Below, piece by piece: positions 21,346 through 31,024 of a DNA stretch of 64,000 nucleotides (the first letter of the stretch is position 1; each line of letters begins with the position of its first letter). The notes beneath the pieces are model-generated. The model was given only the letters and a program-made list of their open reading frames with translations, made no database searches and was not told the origin of the DNA. The DNA comes from Caenorhabditis remanei (lineage: Eukaryota > Nematoda > Chromadorea > Rhabditida > Rhabditidae). The position numbers and the translations under genes are program-made. The DNA lies in contig NC_071329.1 of the NCBI RefSeq assembly GCF_010183535.1, positions 15,190,001 to 15,254,000 of the forward strand. The letters run 5' to 3'.

Positions 21346-24300
21346 TCATTTATGAAGACATGAGTTGTTGCTGGATGGCACCGATGGGCACTCCGAGGTT
21401 TCTCGGGTTTTCTTTGCCTGAAATTATAGAGAAATAGATTTTTAAAAACAAGAGGACCGTAAAACCTCTAATAGAGTGAGGTGTCTATATTTAACGTGCT
21501 ATATCTTTTTTCTCAAAAAATATCAAAAATTTGCCAACAGACAAAATAGAGCTGAATGTTTATAGAATATTTCTTCAGTTCGAAAACATTTTATAGCTCT
21601 CATGGCAATTGAGATATTGTGATCTGAACTCTTGCTACTGGGGCCACTTAAAAACTCACGTCGGAAGTTTCTCCATCTCCAGTCGCCTCTCGTTTTCTTT
21701 TCCGAAGTAGTTTTGCTTTCAACAATTCAATTTCAGAATCTCTTTCTAAAATGGCTTCTGTATACTCAGCGTCCATCTCCTTTAGTTTATCTATGTATTC
21801 GCCTTCTTTGATTGTTTTGAATTCTTCGCAACCTGCCGCAAATTTTTCTTTAAAATAGTTGTACCAATGTAGTTGTTGTTCTTCTTCTTTTTGTGTTCCT
21901 TTTTCTTTAGTTTTTCTCTGATTATTGCCTAAAAATCATTCTTATATATAAAAGACAATTGGGCGTTGTCTGTTTGTCTGAGGCGATGTCCGCAGCGGTT
22001 TTGGAAAGAGAAGAGAAACTGAGCCAGCGGGCAAAACCGAACTGGCGTGCTTTCTACAACGACCGCCGCTTTCACAGGTGAATCGCGGCAAGCGTGTAAT
22101 TTGTCAAATATTGTTCGCGAACTTGTCCCGATACGTACAAGCGATGATATCTATTATTGGTGTGTAATTGGTAAATCGCGAATATTGACGAATTATTCAC
22201 ATATTGCTCGCAAATCGCGACTAAAATCGTATGATATTTGTGTAATCGCGATCGGTAATTGTTCGCCTATCGCGAAAATTATTTGAATTCGCTGGATTTG
22301 AGAAAAATATTTTATGGAAAAAATGAATAAAATAAGAAAATACAATGGGTAACATAAGAAGGGGAAGGATGATTCAAATTATAAACAGTAAAGTCAATAA
22401 TAAATTATTTTCGTCCTCATGAGCTTCGCCTCCTTTTCGAAGATGCAGCTCCTCTCCAAACAGCTTCCTTGATTCGTGGCCGTCGCTGGTGTTGTTCATG
22501 GGGTTAAGGGGATACTAAAAAAATAGCATTAAGTACTTTTAACAAAAAGTTTTTTTTATATTACCTAAAGATATTTCCATATACTCTCAGCTTAGCATTG
22601 AAATTAGTCGTTCTTCTTGATCCTCTGGTCGCATTGTGAGTCCATTTCCGACGGTATTTTTCCGAGTTTGTTTGAATTACCATCCTATACTGTCCTATCC
22701 AAATCTGAAAATATGTCTCCATTTATCATTAGACTCTCAATGTGATTTCAGACAAACCTCTTCTTGTTGATTGTCCAAGCAGTTTTTAGTTTTTTTAGGT
22801 TGTCACATTGAGAGGTGCTTTTACAGGGAGTGGTAAAAATAGGAAAAACAGACGAAAATAAAGAAAAAAGACTTGGAAAATATGTCTCGCCCACATTTTC
22901 GCGATTTACCAATTACTTATCATACTTTTCGCGATTGTCCAATATTTCGTCAATAATTCATGGATGTGTATATTTTCGCGATCATGCAAATTACAACTCT
23001 TCAATTTTCGCGACCTATGAGCAATTTTCCTATTACTTGTAAACGTATGATTATTCATGAGTCGCGATTCACCTGTGTTAGACCACTCGGCCATGCGGGC
23101 ACATTCAAAAGTTAATGGCCACGCGAATGAAGAGAGACCAGCCGGCTCAACCGCCGAAGGCGGGGGAGACAGGCTGGTAATAAATAATGGAATACAAAGG
23201 TATCTGAAATCTTGAGAAAGAAACTTACCACCAGACGTCGAACATCCCGGCGTTGGCTCCAATGACTCTGTTCCAACATTTGAGAATGAAAATTCTGTAA
23301 TAAGAAAGTATATTTATTGTTTTTAAGAAATATTAGAATCATACCCAACTCGTCGCATTGAGTACCCGTCTCGGAAGTTAGAACAAAAGTTGGAGGAACG
23401 GGATTCTAAAAAACTATTTCATAAAAAGTTTACCATTGTGTCTAACCTGTTGCTGGTCAAAGACGGCGGAGAGCGTCTTGCAGAGCTCCGTATTCAATTC
23501 CATTTGAAGGATTGATTGAGCACCAATGCTCCGAAGATGATAACACTGAAAAAAACGAAACTTTTATAAAAAAAATTTAAAACTTCCTAATAATGAAAAA
23601 ATCTTACTATCAAGAAGCCAACCAGATTGCTAGTGAACTGAACTCTATTATTTATTATTTCTGGGGATCGAAGCTTTTTGAAGGTATCCGTTATGATAGG
23701 CCGAAATGAATTAGCTTCGTTTGCTGAAAAGATCAAGATTATGAAGTTTTTCAACGTAAATATTTAATGATGAATGTCAGGAATTATCAGTTTTTTTTTT
23801 CTGTCTGAAATTTTAGGATGAGATCTTTGACTGGCTCCAGCACAGGCTTACTAACCATACACATCAGCAAAACTGATCCGTTTTGGTTGATTTTTTTATA
23901 TGTTAGCAGATTGGGAATTCTAAGAATTTTATATCATACCTCATTAGACTCTGCCAATTTGACCTATGGAAACGATCAATTAAAGTTAAAAAATGAAAAG
24001 AAATTCGAAAGATAGGATCAAAATCTTTTCAGAAATGAATTGCCAGTATTATTTGTACATTTTATTAGTCGACAACTAATTTCTAGCTTTCCTGCATCAT
24101 GTAGAAAAATTCACTTTTTGGAAAATTTTTTAAATTTTAAAAATGTATTTTTTAGGATTTTTCGGTTAGTCAAAATTCCTTTCAAACAAAAACATACCTG
24201 GGTCGCCGAGGGGTCCAAAGGCAACAGGCTGATTTGGTAATGGTGCTGGGAATGGAGTATTTGGAGTCTGAGCCATGAGAGTTGGAGCGGGAGGAGCAGG

Positions 24301-24666
24301 TATAAAGGTTTGAGGGAATGGAAGAGAGGGCGCCAGACCAGATAGAGGGCCGACTGGATGAGGAGCATTGGCAGCCAAGTAATTATTGAGAACTGGAAAA
24401 TGAAAAAACGCTTTTCACAGGGGTGCGAGGCGTAAGGTCCGCAATTGAAAGTTTGCCTCCCGAGTCGCGTCTTTTTACTGAAAGATACGACAAACGCTAA
24501 ACTTGAGTTTGGCACTCAGCCAAGTCTTTTTGGCACCATGCCAACCGCTGTGCGACGGAGAGCTTTTACGCGACCTCATGCTTCGCACCTCTGTGGTTTA
24601 TACACATTTTTATTATAAAAGCTTACCGAATTGGAAATAAGTTGAAGCATCGTAAATTGGGAGCAT
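21346..24666 (-). CDS. hypothetical Pro-rich / coiled-coil protein, 305 aa, eight exons
   Basis: Minus-strand exons, 5' to 3', are 24627-24666, 24198-24392, 23608-23723, 23447-23545, 23345-23405, 23229-23294, 21660-21928 and 21346-21417. All junctions are GT-AG and in frame. The N-terminus MLPIYDASTYFQFVLNNYL leads to a long Pro/Ala-rich stretch. A helical middle (FRPIITDTFKKLRSPEII) follows, then a charged coiled coil rich in K and E with a basic cluster RKRKRE, and a Ser/Cys tail. Family not recognised. The 1.3-kb intron before exon 7 is filled by a transposon. The exon 1/2 intron carries another MITE. Confidence 0.8.
22073..23077. mobile_element. CACAGGTG-ended DNA transposon with exon-like cargo
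   Basis: Terminal repeats CACAGGTGAATCGCGG (left) and CACAGGTGAATCGCGAC (right, reverse complement), flanked by TT on both sides (a 2-bp duplication). Both ends carry many subterminal TCGCGA motifs. Inside, on the minus strand, lies a segment flanked by splice-like signals (about 22564-22707) reading IWIGQYRMVIQTNSEKYRRK onward. A second exon-like piece is at about 22400-22515. No transposase is recognised. Same family as 15420-16454. Confidence 0.7.
23078..23104 (-). pseudogene. tRNA-like 5' half split by a transposon
   Basis: On the minus strand this reads GTGCCCGCATGGCCGAGTGG then TCTAA. TGGCCGAGTGG is a good A-box/D-arm of a Leu/Ser-type tRNA. The CACAGGTG element starts directly after it. 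The sequence on the other side of the element (22041-22072) could be a degraded remainder with a weak B-box-like AGTTCGG. Not a functional tRNA. Confidence 0.45.
23800..24185. repeat. dispersed repeat shared with 62670-63000
   Basis: Long stretches such as TGATCCGTTTTGG, GGAATTCTAAGAATTTTAT, AGATAGGATCAAAATC and CCTGCATCAT recur at 62690-62960 in the same orientation and order. It occupies an intron of the 21346-24666 gene. Confidence 0.7.
24417..24594. repeat. MITE, CACAGGGGTGCGA termini
   Basis: Left end CACAGGGGTGCGAGGC; right end (reverse complement) CACAGAGGTGCGAAGC. The interior contains GAGTCGCGTC and CAGCCAAGTC, related to the fragment at 8608-8712. It lies in the first intron of the 21346-24666 gene. 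Confidence 0.7.
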
Positions 24667-24694
24667 TTTGAATCAGGTCTGTGGGAATGCCCCT

Positions 24695-24955
24695 CTCGTC
24701 AATTCTCGGAAAATTACAATGTCGTCCGAAAAACGTTGTTTGAGTGTCTGACACCTCTCTCTCTCTCAATTGATAAGATGCTCTTTTCTTCTTCTTTTCC
24801 GCAAATTCCGACTGCACAGTTGGTAAAGGTTCGCGAGGGAAAAGAATAGAATTGATAAGAAAGAAGAGAATGTGAGAATTGATTGGGAAAAAAATGAACT
24901 GTGATGTTCAGTCAATGTGTTCTGGTGTCCAGATGCCCTTTGACTGAATCTCATT
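24695..24955 (+). repeat. dispersed duplicate segment, copy B
   Basis: Related to 17533-17800 in the same orientation. It lies just upstream of the start codon (24666, minus), so it may contain this gene's promoter. Confidence 0.6.
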
Positions 24956-25529
24956 TCTTTTTCATTGAGACTTTTTTCTTTTTTCTTTTTCGTCTTCCCC
25001 TTTTTCCCCCTTTTTCCCCTTTTTCCCAGTACGCGAAACCAGCTTTTCTCCTTTTGGGCCCCCTTTTTTTGAACTTTTTTCGCCAAAGAAGAAATGTATC
25101 TATCTCTTTTTCTCTTTTTAGAACTTTGTGTCAGTGTACATATATCAGTTTTTTTTTCTTCAGTGAGAGATACGATGAGAGAGTGTTTGTGTGTTTCTTA
25201 TTGGAGGAGAAAATATTGGAAAGGCTGGGGTGTCGGAGGCGCGATTTGATTTATAGAAATCTTGCATCTTTATCAAACTTTTGTTTGTTTTGACGATTTC
25301 ACAATCAGTGAAAATGGAAAAAAAAATGGGGTGCCTGACACGCGTACGCGTACGACGTATAGGAAGAGTAGCGATAGAAAGTCAAAATTTCAACAATTTG
25401 TTCATTTTTTCTCAACTTTATTCTAAGCTTGTAAGTAATGTATGCAAACATGTTTCTGGGAAAAAATTTTGCTATGTTTGTTCCTGAACTTCACCTGGAA
25501 TACTTCTCATGAAATACACTTTTCAAGGC
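24956..25529. other. intergenic, pyrimidine-rich
   Basis: T/C-rich stretch (about 24955-25120) then AT-rich sequence. No supported gene; the long frames here are low-complexity Phe/Leu/Ser runs. Confidence 0.5.
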
Positions 25530-25856
25530 TACAGTACCGCTCAAAAGGTTATCATATTTTGCTGGTATCAGTGAAAAATGACCAACTTTGACACTGTATT
25601 CCGGTGACACTTGACTGTCCGATAAATTCAAGTTTATATGAGTTGGAGAGAGCAAAAATAGCACATCATTTTAGTAGTTGATCATTTTTTTGTAGGGACA
25701 GTATCTTGAAAGTTATAGGTCATCAAAGTAATTTACCTCTGAAATCGACTCATTTCAATGCAAATCAGCGAAATTTTCGAGCTTTTCAGTTTGACACCCT
25801 GTAACTTTCAAAATATGTAGTGTCCCTACAAAAAATGCATTTTGAGCGGTACTGTA
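25530..25856. repeat. MITE, CAGTACC family, copy 4 (right arm deleted)
   Basis: The left end TACAGTACCGCTCAAAAGG is complete. The right side keeps only GAGCGGTACTGTA after an internal deletion. It provides the uninterrupted sequence that shows the target site of the transposon in copy 2. Confidence 0.8.
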
Positions 25857-26428
25857 TCTTCGTTAAATGAGAAAAAACCCCTTAAATTGAATTTTGGACA
25901 TTCATAAAGTATTAAAAATGGGTGGGATTGAGCATCGAGCGTTGTACACTCACACACTTTCCAAATTACAATTTCCATTTCTATTTCCCTTACTCTTGAA
26001 TTTTCCAAATCCGTTTCCCTACAAACCACCCCCCAATTAATGTACCTCCATGCTTATTCGAACCGCCCGTCCCTCCACTTTTACCCGTCGGGTTAGGAAA
26101 TAGAGAAGAGTGTGTAGAATGTTACACTTGAGACAGAAAAAGGAGAAAACGAATTCGTTTTCCAGCTGTCATGAAAAGTGAGGGAAAAGGGTTCATCCAT
26201 CTGTTTTGTTCGTTTTCTCTTTGTGTTCCCAAATGAATGGTGTACTCTTCGGACATTGAAAATGGAAGGGTCTAGAAGTGCATTAAAAACTGGAGAGAGA
26301 CTTTTTTTTAAATACCAGATAGGAAACATGAATTCATCTCAGACATCCTACATGGAGAATATCACAAATGAAGATACAATTTGGATGGATATGTAGAGGA
26401 TATCTCCTTCAGAAAACAAGCTTCATCA
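25857..26428. other. intergenic, possible upstream exon
   Basis: An ATG at 26329 opens a short frame (MNSSQTSYMENITNED) that runs up to the next gene but is one base out of frame with it, and no GT-AG intron of adequate size could join them. TCTCCTTCAG at 26404-26413 is a likely trans-splice acceptor. Confidence 0.45.
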
Positions 26429-26994
26429 ATGCTGGTCGGACCATTTGGCTCCGTTACACAGTCAACAACTCTACTCTCAAAACCAGTCATGCCGATTGCT
26501 TCCACCGAATTTCCAGGGGATGACCAGGCTTCAGCTTCAATAAATCCAGCTGACTCAAATGATACGGCCAAAATAGCTGATTTAGTGTATACTGGACCAC
26601 TGATGAGCAGATTACACATGATGAAATTGGCATTGGGATTGTGTGGAGCTGAAGCTCAACCCGATATTTCTCGTGTTCTCTGTGAATCACGACGTCGTTC
26701 AGCGAAACCATCGGAATTTCTTGCCAAGTCAGATGCCTCTGTGAATAATGAGTTAAAATTCTTATAGGACTATAAAATGTAAATTTTTCAGAAAAGTCAA
26801 ACTGGTCGGCTGCTTCACAAGCCAAATAGCTGTGTTAAGCCACCAAAGAAGTTGCAAAAATCAGATCAAAGACCGAGTTTGGATCTTCAGACGGGAACTC
26901 CAACAGGTAATCAAGTCATCCTATCCTAACAATCCATCTGTTTTCAGTGGCAAATTTCACGATCAAATTTCACGTTCATGAAAAATATGAATGA
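26429..26994 (+). CDS. hypothetical protein, 157 aa, three exons
   Basis: Exons are 26429-26740, 26792-26906 and 26948-26994. The ATG is 16 bases after TCTCCTTCAG. The protein starts MLVGPFGSVTQSTTLLSK and has a Ser/Ala/Asp-rich region. A helical segment with MSRLHMMKLALGLCG and an Arg-rich patch ESRRRSAKPSEF follow, then a basic middle and a short tail. No signal peptide or known domain. The first exon stays open upstream of this ATG without a Met, so a longer N-terminus is possible. Confidence 0.65.
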
Positions 26995-27684
26995 ATGATT
27001 AAATGATTTTATTTGACAAAGGGCATGCCACTTATTCGACAACCGGTAATGAAAGTTGACAGGGGTATAACAGAATAAGGGTTAGTATAGGATAGTTGTG
27101 GGCCTACTGACAAAGTAGCAAAAGGTATAGCAAAAACCTTTTTTTTTTTGAATATAGATATTAAAAAACCAGTCTGTTCACGTACTTGTTACAATGTTTC
27201 CCACGCTTTTAAGAAATGATGTCATTTGCAGAATGAAAAAGTTCTATAAATAATTTTCCCCCGCGAACTCCTACTTCCCTATTTCGGAAATGAAAGCCAC
27301 TGCTAGGCTTGAAAACCACGTTTTTTGACCTAGTGACCTAGTCGAGACCTATTCTAACTAAAAACAAATAGACGGGCATCAAGTGGTCAAAATTTCTGAT
27401 ATTTTGGTCCAAGTTCGAAGAAAAACGGTTCAGTAGGAAGGGCGGTAGGATCGGCGACAGACAGACAAACATACAGCCCTTTGTGTTTGTTAATAGTAAA
27501 GATAACGGTTCTGGGCTCACACCTCCTAGGGTGTGCGGCAAATTGCCAAATCGGGCGGGGCCGAGACACGCCTATTTCTCTGCGGCTTAGAAAGATATCC
27601 AAAATCTATGTTTTTATTGATTTTTCTTAAGATTCAACATTGACAGTTAATTTTTTAAATAAAATTCCATTGCCATCATCTCGA
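26995..27684. other. intergenic, probably old repeat sequence
   Basis: No gene. A GACAGACAGACAAACATAC tract with following TAATAGTAAAGATAACGG resembles the end of a dispersed element, as does the weaker version near 21940-21990 (GTCTGTTTGTCTGAG). The ends of the element were not found. Confidence 0.4.
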
Positions 27685-28805
27685 ATGATCTCAGTTCTCC
27701 ATCTTTTCCATTTACCTCAAGTTGTCCTATTTGAAGTGTTTCGATTTTTGAAACCGAATGATTTGTAAGTTAACTATTTCTGAACTTCAAAACTAAACGT
27801 ATTGTTCAGAATTCCAATTGCTTTGTGTTCTCAAAGAGCCTTCAATCTTGTTAGAGTTAATTGGAAAAAATCTACAAAAGCCTTGATATGGATGGATAGT
27901 CGGCTTTATTTCAGCTCCCATCTGAAAATCAACTACATTTTTTATAACTTATTGACTGTGTCACGAATCGAAGATGTACCTGGAAACCAATTGGAACTTG
28001 TTCAAATCAAAGGATCGAAAGTTCCAATAAGGTACAACAGGGAAAAAAACTCGTTGGAGACTTATTGGGACGATGTATGTTATGGATTCAAAGCAGTTAT
28101 GGAGTTCGTCACAGAACTTTTTAGTTCTGATATTCACACTGTCGTGTTTGAAAAGAACACATTTTGGTGTGTAGAGTGGGCTCAAAGTCGCCAGAAGCGT
28201 TTAATGAATGCACACATCTATCAAGATCAATATATTGAAAACAGTGAATACCGAACAATTATGAATTCTTGCACATCAGAGAATCTTATGATTCATGCTT
28301 ACCAGCTTGGTGAAAAGTGTTTGAATGAAACCAGCTTCAGAATACGGAATCATTTGTCGATAGATTGTGGACGTTGGGTTCAGGTTGAGCATTTGATGAA
28401 CATGGACTGTGTCGAAATTGAAGTTCAACAATCTTCTTTAAAAAAATCGGATGTTACTTATTTCTTGAAGAATTGGCTCAATGGAGGGAACTCTCGACTG
28501 AAATATTTGAGCATTGCAACGCAATATTTCGGCATAGACTTGTTTTGCCAGGAAGAGTTTCCAGAGAATATGGTCCGTTCGGATAGAGAAATGGAGTATG
28601 AAAGGTGAGGTTTGAACATCATAAGAAACACATAACTTTGTTTTTCTATAACAAAACTTGTTTCAGTGAACAAATAGGTTTATGCCGAGTTCCTATTGGT
28701 TCCGGTCTCAAACGAAAAGATGGAGTCATCGCTTTTATTTTTTGGAATCACGAAGGAGATCTGCTCATTGTGATTATTTCTAAAGCTTCCCCTTTTGTAA
28801 TATAG
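27685..28805 (+). CDS. F-box protein, nematode expanded family
   Basis: Exons are 27685-27764, 27810-28604 and 28667-28805; 337 aa. The N-terminus carries an F-box: LPQVVLFEVFRFLKPNDLIP then LCSQRAFNLVR, with the intron in the middle of the motif as is common in these genes. The remainder matches the layout of the nematode F-box-associated domain, including FLKNWLNGGNSRLKYLSI near residue 260 and a C-terminal strand pattern LKRKDGVIAFIFW then GDLLIVI. Such proteins are expected to be substrate adaptors of SCF ubiquitin ligases, fast-evolving and lineage-expanded. Substrate unknown. Confidence 0.85.
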
Positions 28806-29759
28806 CCTGAAGATTTCCTCATCTCCTCCGAAATGTCTCTTTATAATAACTCTGACTTCATAAATGACTTTAGACGTCATTTTGTACATTTGGGGTGTGG
28901 CTGTCAACTCAACAAACAATTCATATTTCCTTTTTGATTTGATTGAATTTCCAAAATCTTCTCTCTCTTTTGCAAATGTCACTCGATTATGTCTACTCAA
29001 TCTCATTTTTTGCTATTAAACTAATAAATGTTACTCATAGAGAGATTTCAATACGGTAGTGGATAAATTTCCATCATTTCTAATTTTTGAGATTTTCAAG
29101 TACTGTAGTGAAAAGTGCTCAATCTAAAATGGGTTATTCGACATGGTAACTAAAGAGGTCACTGTAGGGTGAGGGTATCGGATTACTGTAGGATTACTGT
29201 AGCTAGCGTAACCCAAAAAATGAAATAGGGTTCCAAACAGAACAAGGGGAGACCAGACTGGGGAGGTAATAACTTTGACCCCTCAGTATGATACACAGAA
29301 AAAAATGGGACGAGTTACTGTAGGACTACAGTATCTTCATCATTGGAATGGTGGTCACTAGATTCCTGCGTGCCCTGGTCGTGAAACATATCTAACAAAA
29401 GAGTCAGCCTTTTGAACTCTTTTGTTATCTCTTTTCTATAGCTTTTGTTGTATACCTTTTATTATGCTAATACCGTTCGTACAGTAGCGAGCATGCCTCC
29501 TGGATAAGCTTTTTCACATGGAATTCCGAATTGACCGCATAAACGCTACCATTTGTGTTCCCCAGCGGTTTATCTGTGCCTGTACATTGCAAAAATGAGA
29601 ATATCTTGCGTATACTACATACTTGCCGATTTGGATTTTCACATGAAAAAGGTTATCCATATGAAACGTTTGAGAGCTCATAACTCGGCTCGCAGAGACA
29701 TTTAGCAGGTTTTTACAACAGAAATGGACTCTACGTAGTCGAAAGTACCTATCAGTGTT
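28806..29759. other. intergenic, no gene seen
   Basis: Contains several TACTGTAG motifs (about 29098-29340), common in Caenorhabditis repeats. A minus-strand frame (28680-29006) overlaps the last exon of the F-box gene and is judged a chance frame. Confidence 0.45.
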
Positions 29760-30090
29760 GCATAGAATTCCGGCTTCCGACTTCCGGACATTTTTTCCAT
29801 TCCGACTTCCAACTTCTGTCATTACATAACGGTGAAATTTCGGAAAGTAAATTTCGCAGAAATACATGGAAAAATGGTCTAAAAGGACAGAAAACAGGCT
29901 TTTCTTCAGCTAAATACTAATTTTCCACTGATTTTCGGCAATTTTATGATTTTTTTCTTGGAGTTTTTGAAAATTTGAGAAAAAATATAATTCCGACTTC
30001 CGGGCGTTTATTCACTTCCGACTTCTGAGTTCCGGATAGGGAAAATCGCTTCCTACTTCCGAGTTCCGACTTCTGGATAAGAAATTTTCA
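29760..30090. repeat. degenerate TTCCGACTTCC repeat region
   Basis: The motif TTCCGACTTCC or close variants occurs repeatedly at about 29770-29815 and 29990-30080, separated by AT-rich sequence. Irregular spacing; probably an eroded tandem or compound repeat. Confidence 0.6.
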
Positions 30091-30228
30091 CTTCCAAGCA
30101 ACTCTGGTACCTATGACCAAATTTACAGGATCTTTGAAAGTGGCGTCTCCAAAGACTTCCCTAGTGAGATAACTTTCCCGTCCCCCAACCCCAATATTCA
30201 TGAAGGATTTTAGTTCTATATTAAGATC

Positions 30229-30443
30229 TTTCAGACCCTCCCAAATCTATGATGATCAAGCTACCCCTATAACGGCGGAAATCCCAGAGAAAAAGAAAAA
30301 GGCTGGAGAAAAAGCAGTTGAGAAGATTGAAGTTGAAGTCGATTGAAGAGACGGATGGAGCAGAAAAACTTCTGCTAAAACTTCTCGAAGGCAACTCAAA
30401 CTTCCTCCGAAATTTAACGGTTATCAACTTGGAAAAGAATGGT
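30229..30443 (+). pseudogene. possible decayed coding segment with frameshift
   Basis: After a TCTTTCAG acceptor, one frame reads PSQIYDDQATPITAEIPEKK and continues to EVEVD then TGA. One base away a second frame continues SIEETDGAEKLLLKLLEGN to a GTGAGT donor at 30444. Both halves look like protein sequence, so a 1-bp frameshift in an old gene is the simplest reading. It could also be two exons of a gene I failed to join. Confidence 0.35.
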
Positions 30444-30491
30444 GAGTAGACGTTTCTCAAAAATTTAACTAAAAATCAATATTCTCAGAAT

Positions 30492-30644
30492 ATGGGCAAC
30501 CATCGATTTCAGGCGGCACCTTCCAGAGGACTGCGATCTGCCTCGGGTCAAATGAAACAGGATTCTATGTCATATTTAGTTGTACTTTTTCTATTTACTG
30601 GTATTTCTGTGGTCTCACTCTACATCTATTACATTAATAAATGA
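30492..30644 (+). CDS. small tail-anchored-type membrane protein, 50 aa
   Basis: An ATG three bases after an ATTCTCAG acceptor, the usual trans-splicing arrangement. The sequence is MGNHRFQAAPSRGLRSASGQ, then a polar linker, then one hydrophobic helix YLVVLFLFTGISVVSLYIYY and a two-residue tail. This looks like a C-terminal tail anchor. The same DNA is also open in another frame joined to the preceding segment, so the call is moderate. Family not recognised. Confidence 0.5.
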   Translation: MGNHRFQAAPSRGLRSASGQMKQDSMSYLVVLFLFTGISVVSLYIYYINK

Positions 30645-31024
30645 TTTTTTTTTAAACTTTTTGAAGAAGAAACTGGAAATCGCTTCTCGGTAATTGTCCC
30701 CATTGAACCTGAAAACGAAAAGAAGTTATGCAAGAAATAGAAAAATGGAGTACAAAAAATAGGAGAGATTTAGTGAAATTCGGAGTGTTTATTGTACAAA
30801 TTCCGAATTATGAGACATTAAAAGAAGAGGAAATTCTCAGGAAAAAAAGAAACAATAAAAAGTAAAAACAAAAAGAGGATAATAATTTAAGGAGACAAAA
30901 AGAAGATCGGTAATTAATGAGTGAAGAAGGATCAATAGAACAGGGAGGGATTCGGGAAAGGGAGATAAATAAGCAAACAAGTTCAAAGAAAATGGTTAAA
31001 ATAAAATAAAAATATATAAATTAC
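30645..31024. other. 3' flanks of converging genes
   Basis: AT-rich, A-rich sequence between the small plus-strand ORF and the stop codon of snrp-200. AATAAA-like motifs occur on both strands. No gene. Confidence 0.5.

Noticed and set aside
24901..25293. 130-aa frame rich in Phe, Leu and Ser
   Set aside because: Translation of a T/C-rich tract; low complexity with no splice structure.
28680..29006. 108-aa frame on the minus strand overlapping the last F-box exon
   Set aside because: The plus-strand exon fits the F-box gene by splice phase and family pattern; the antisense frame has no splice partner.
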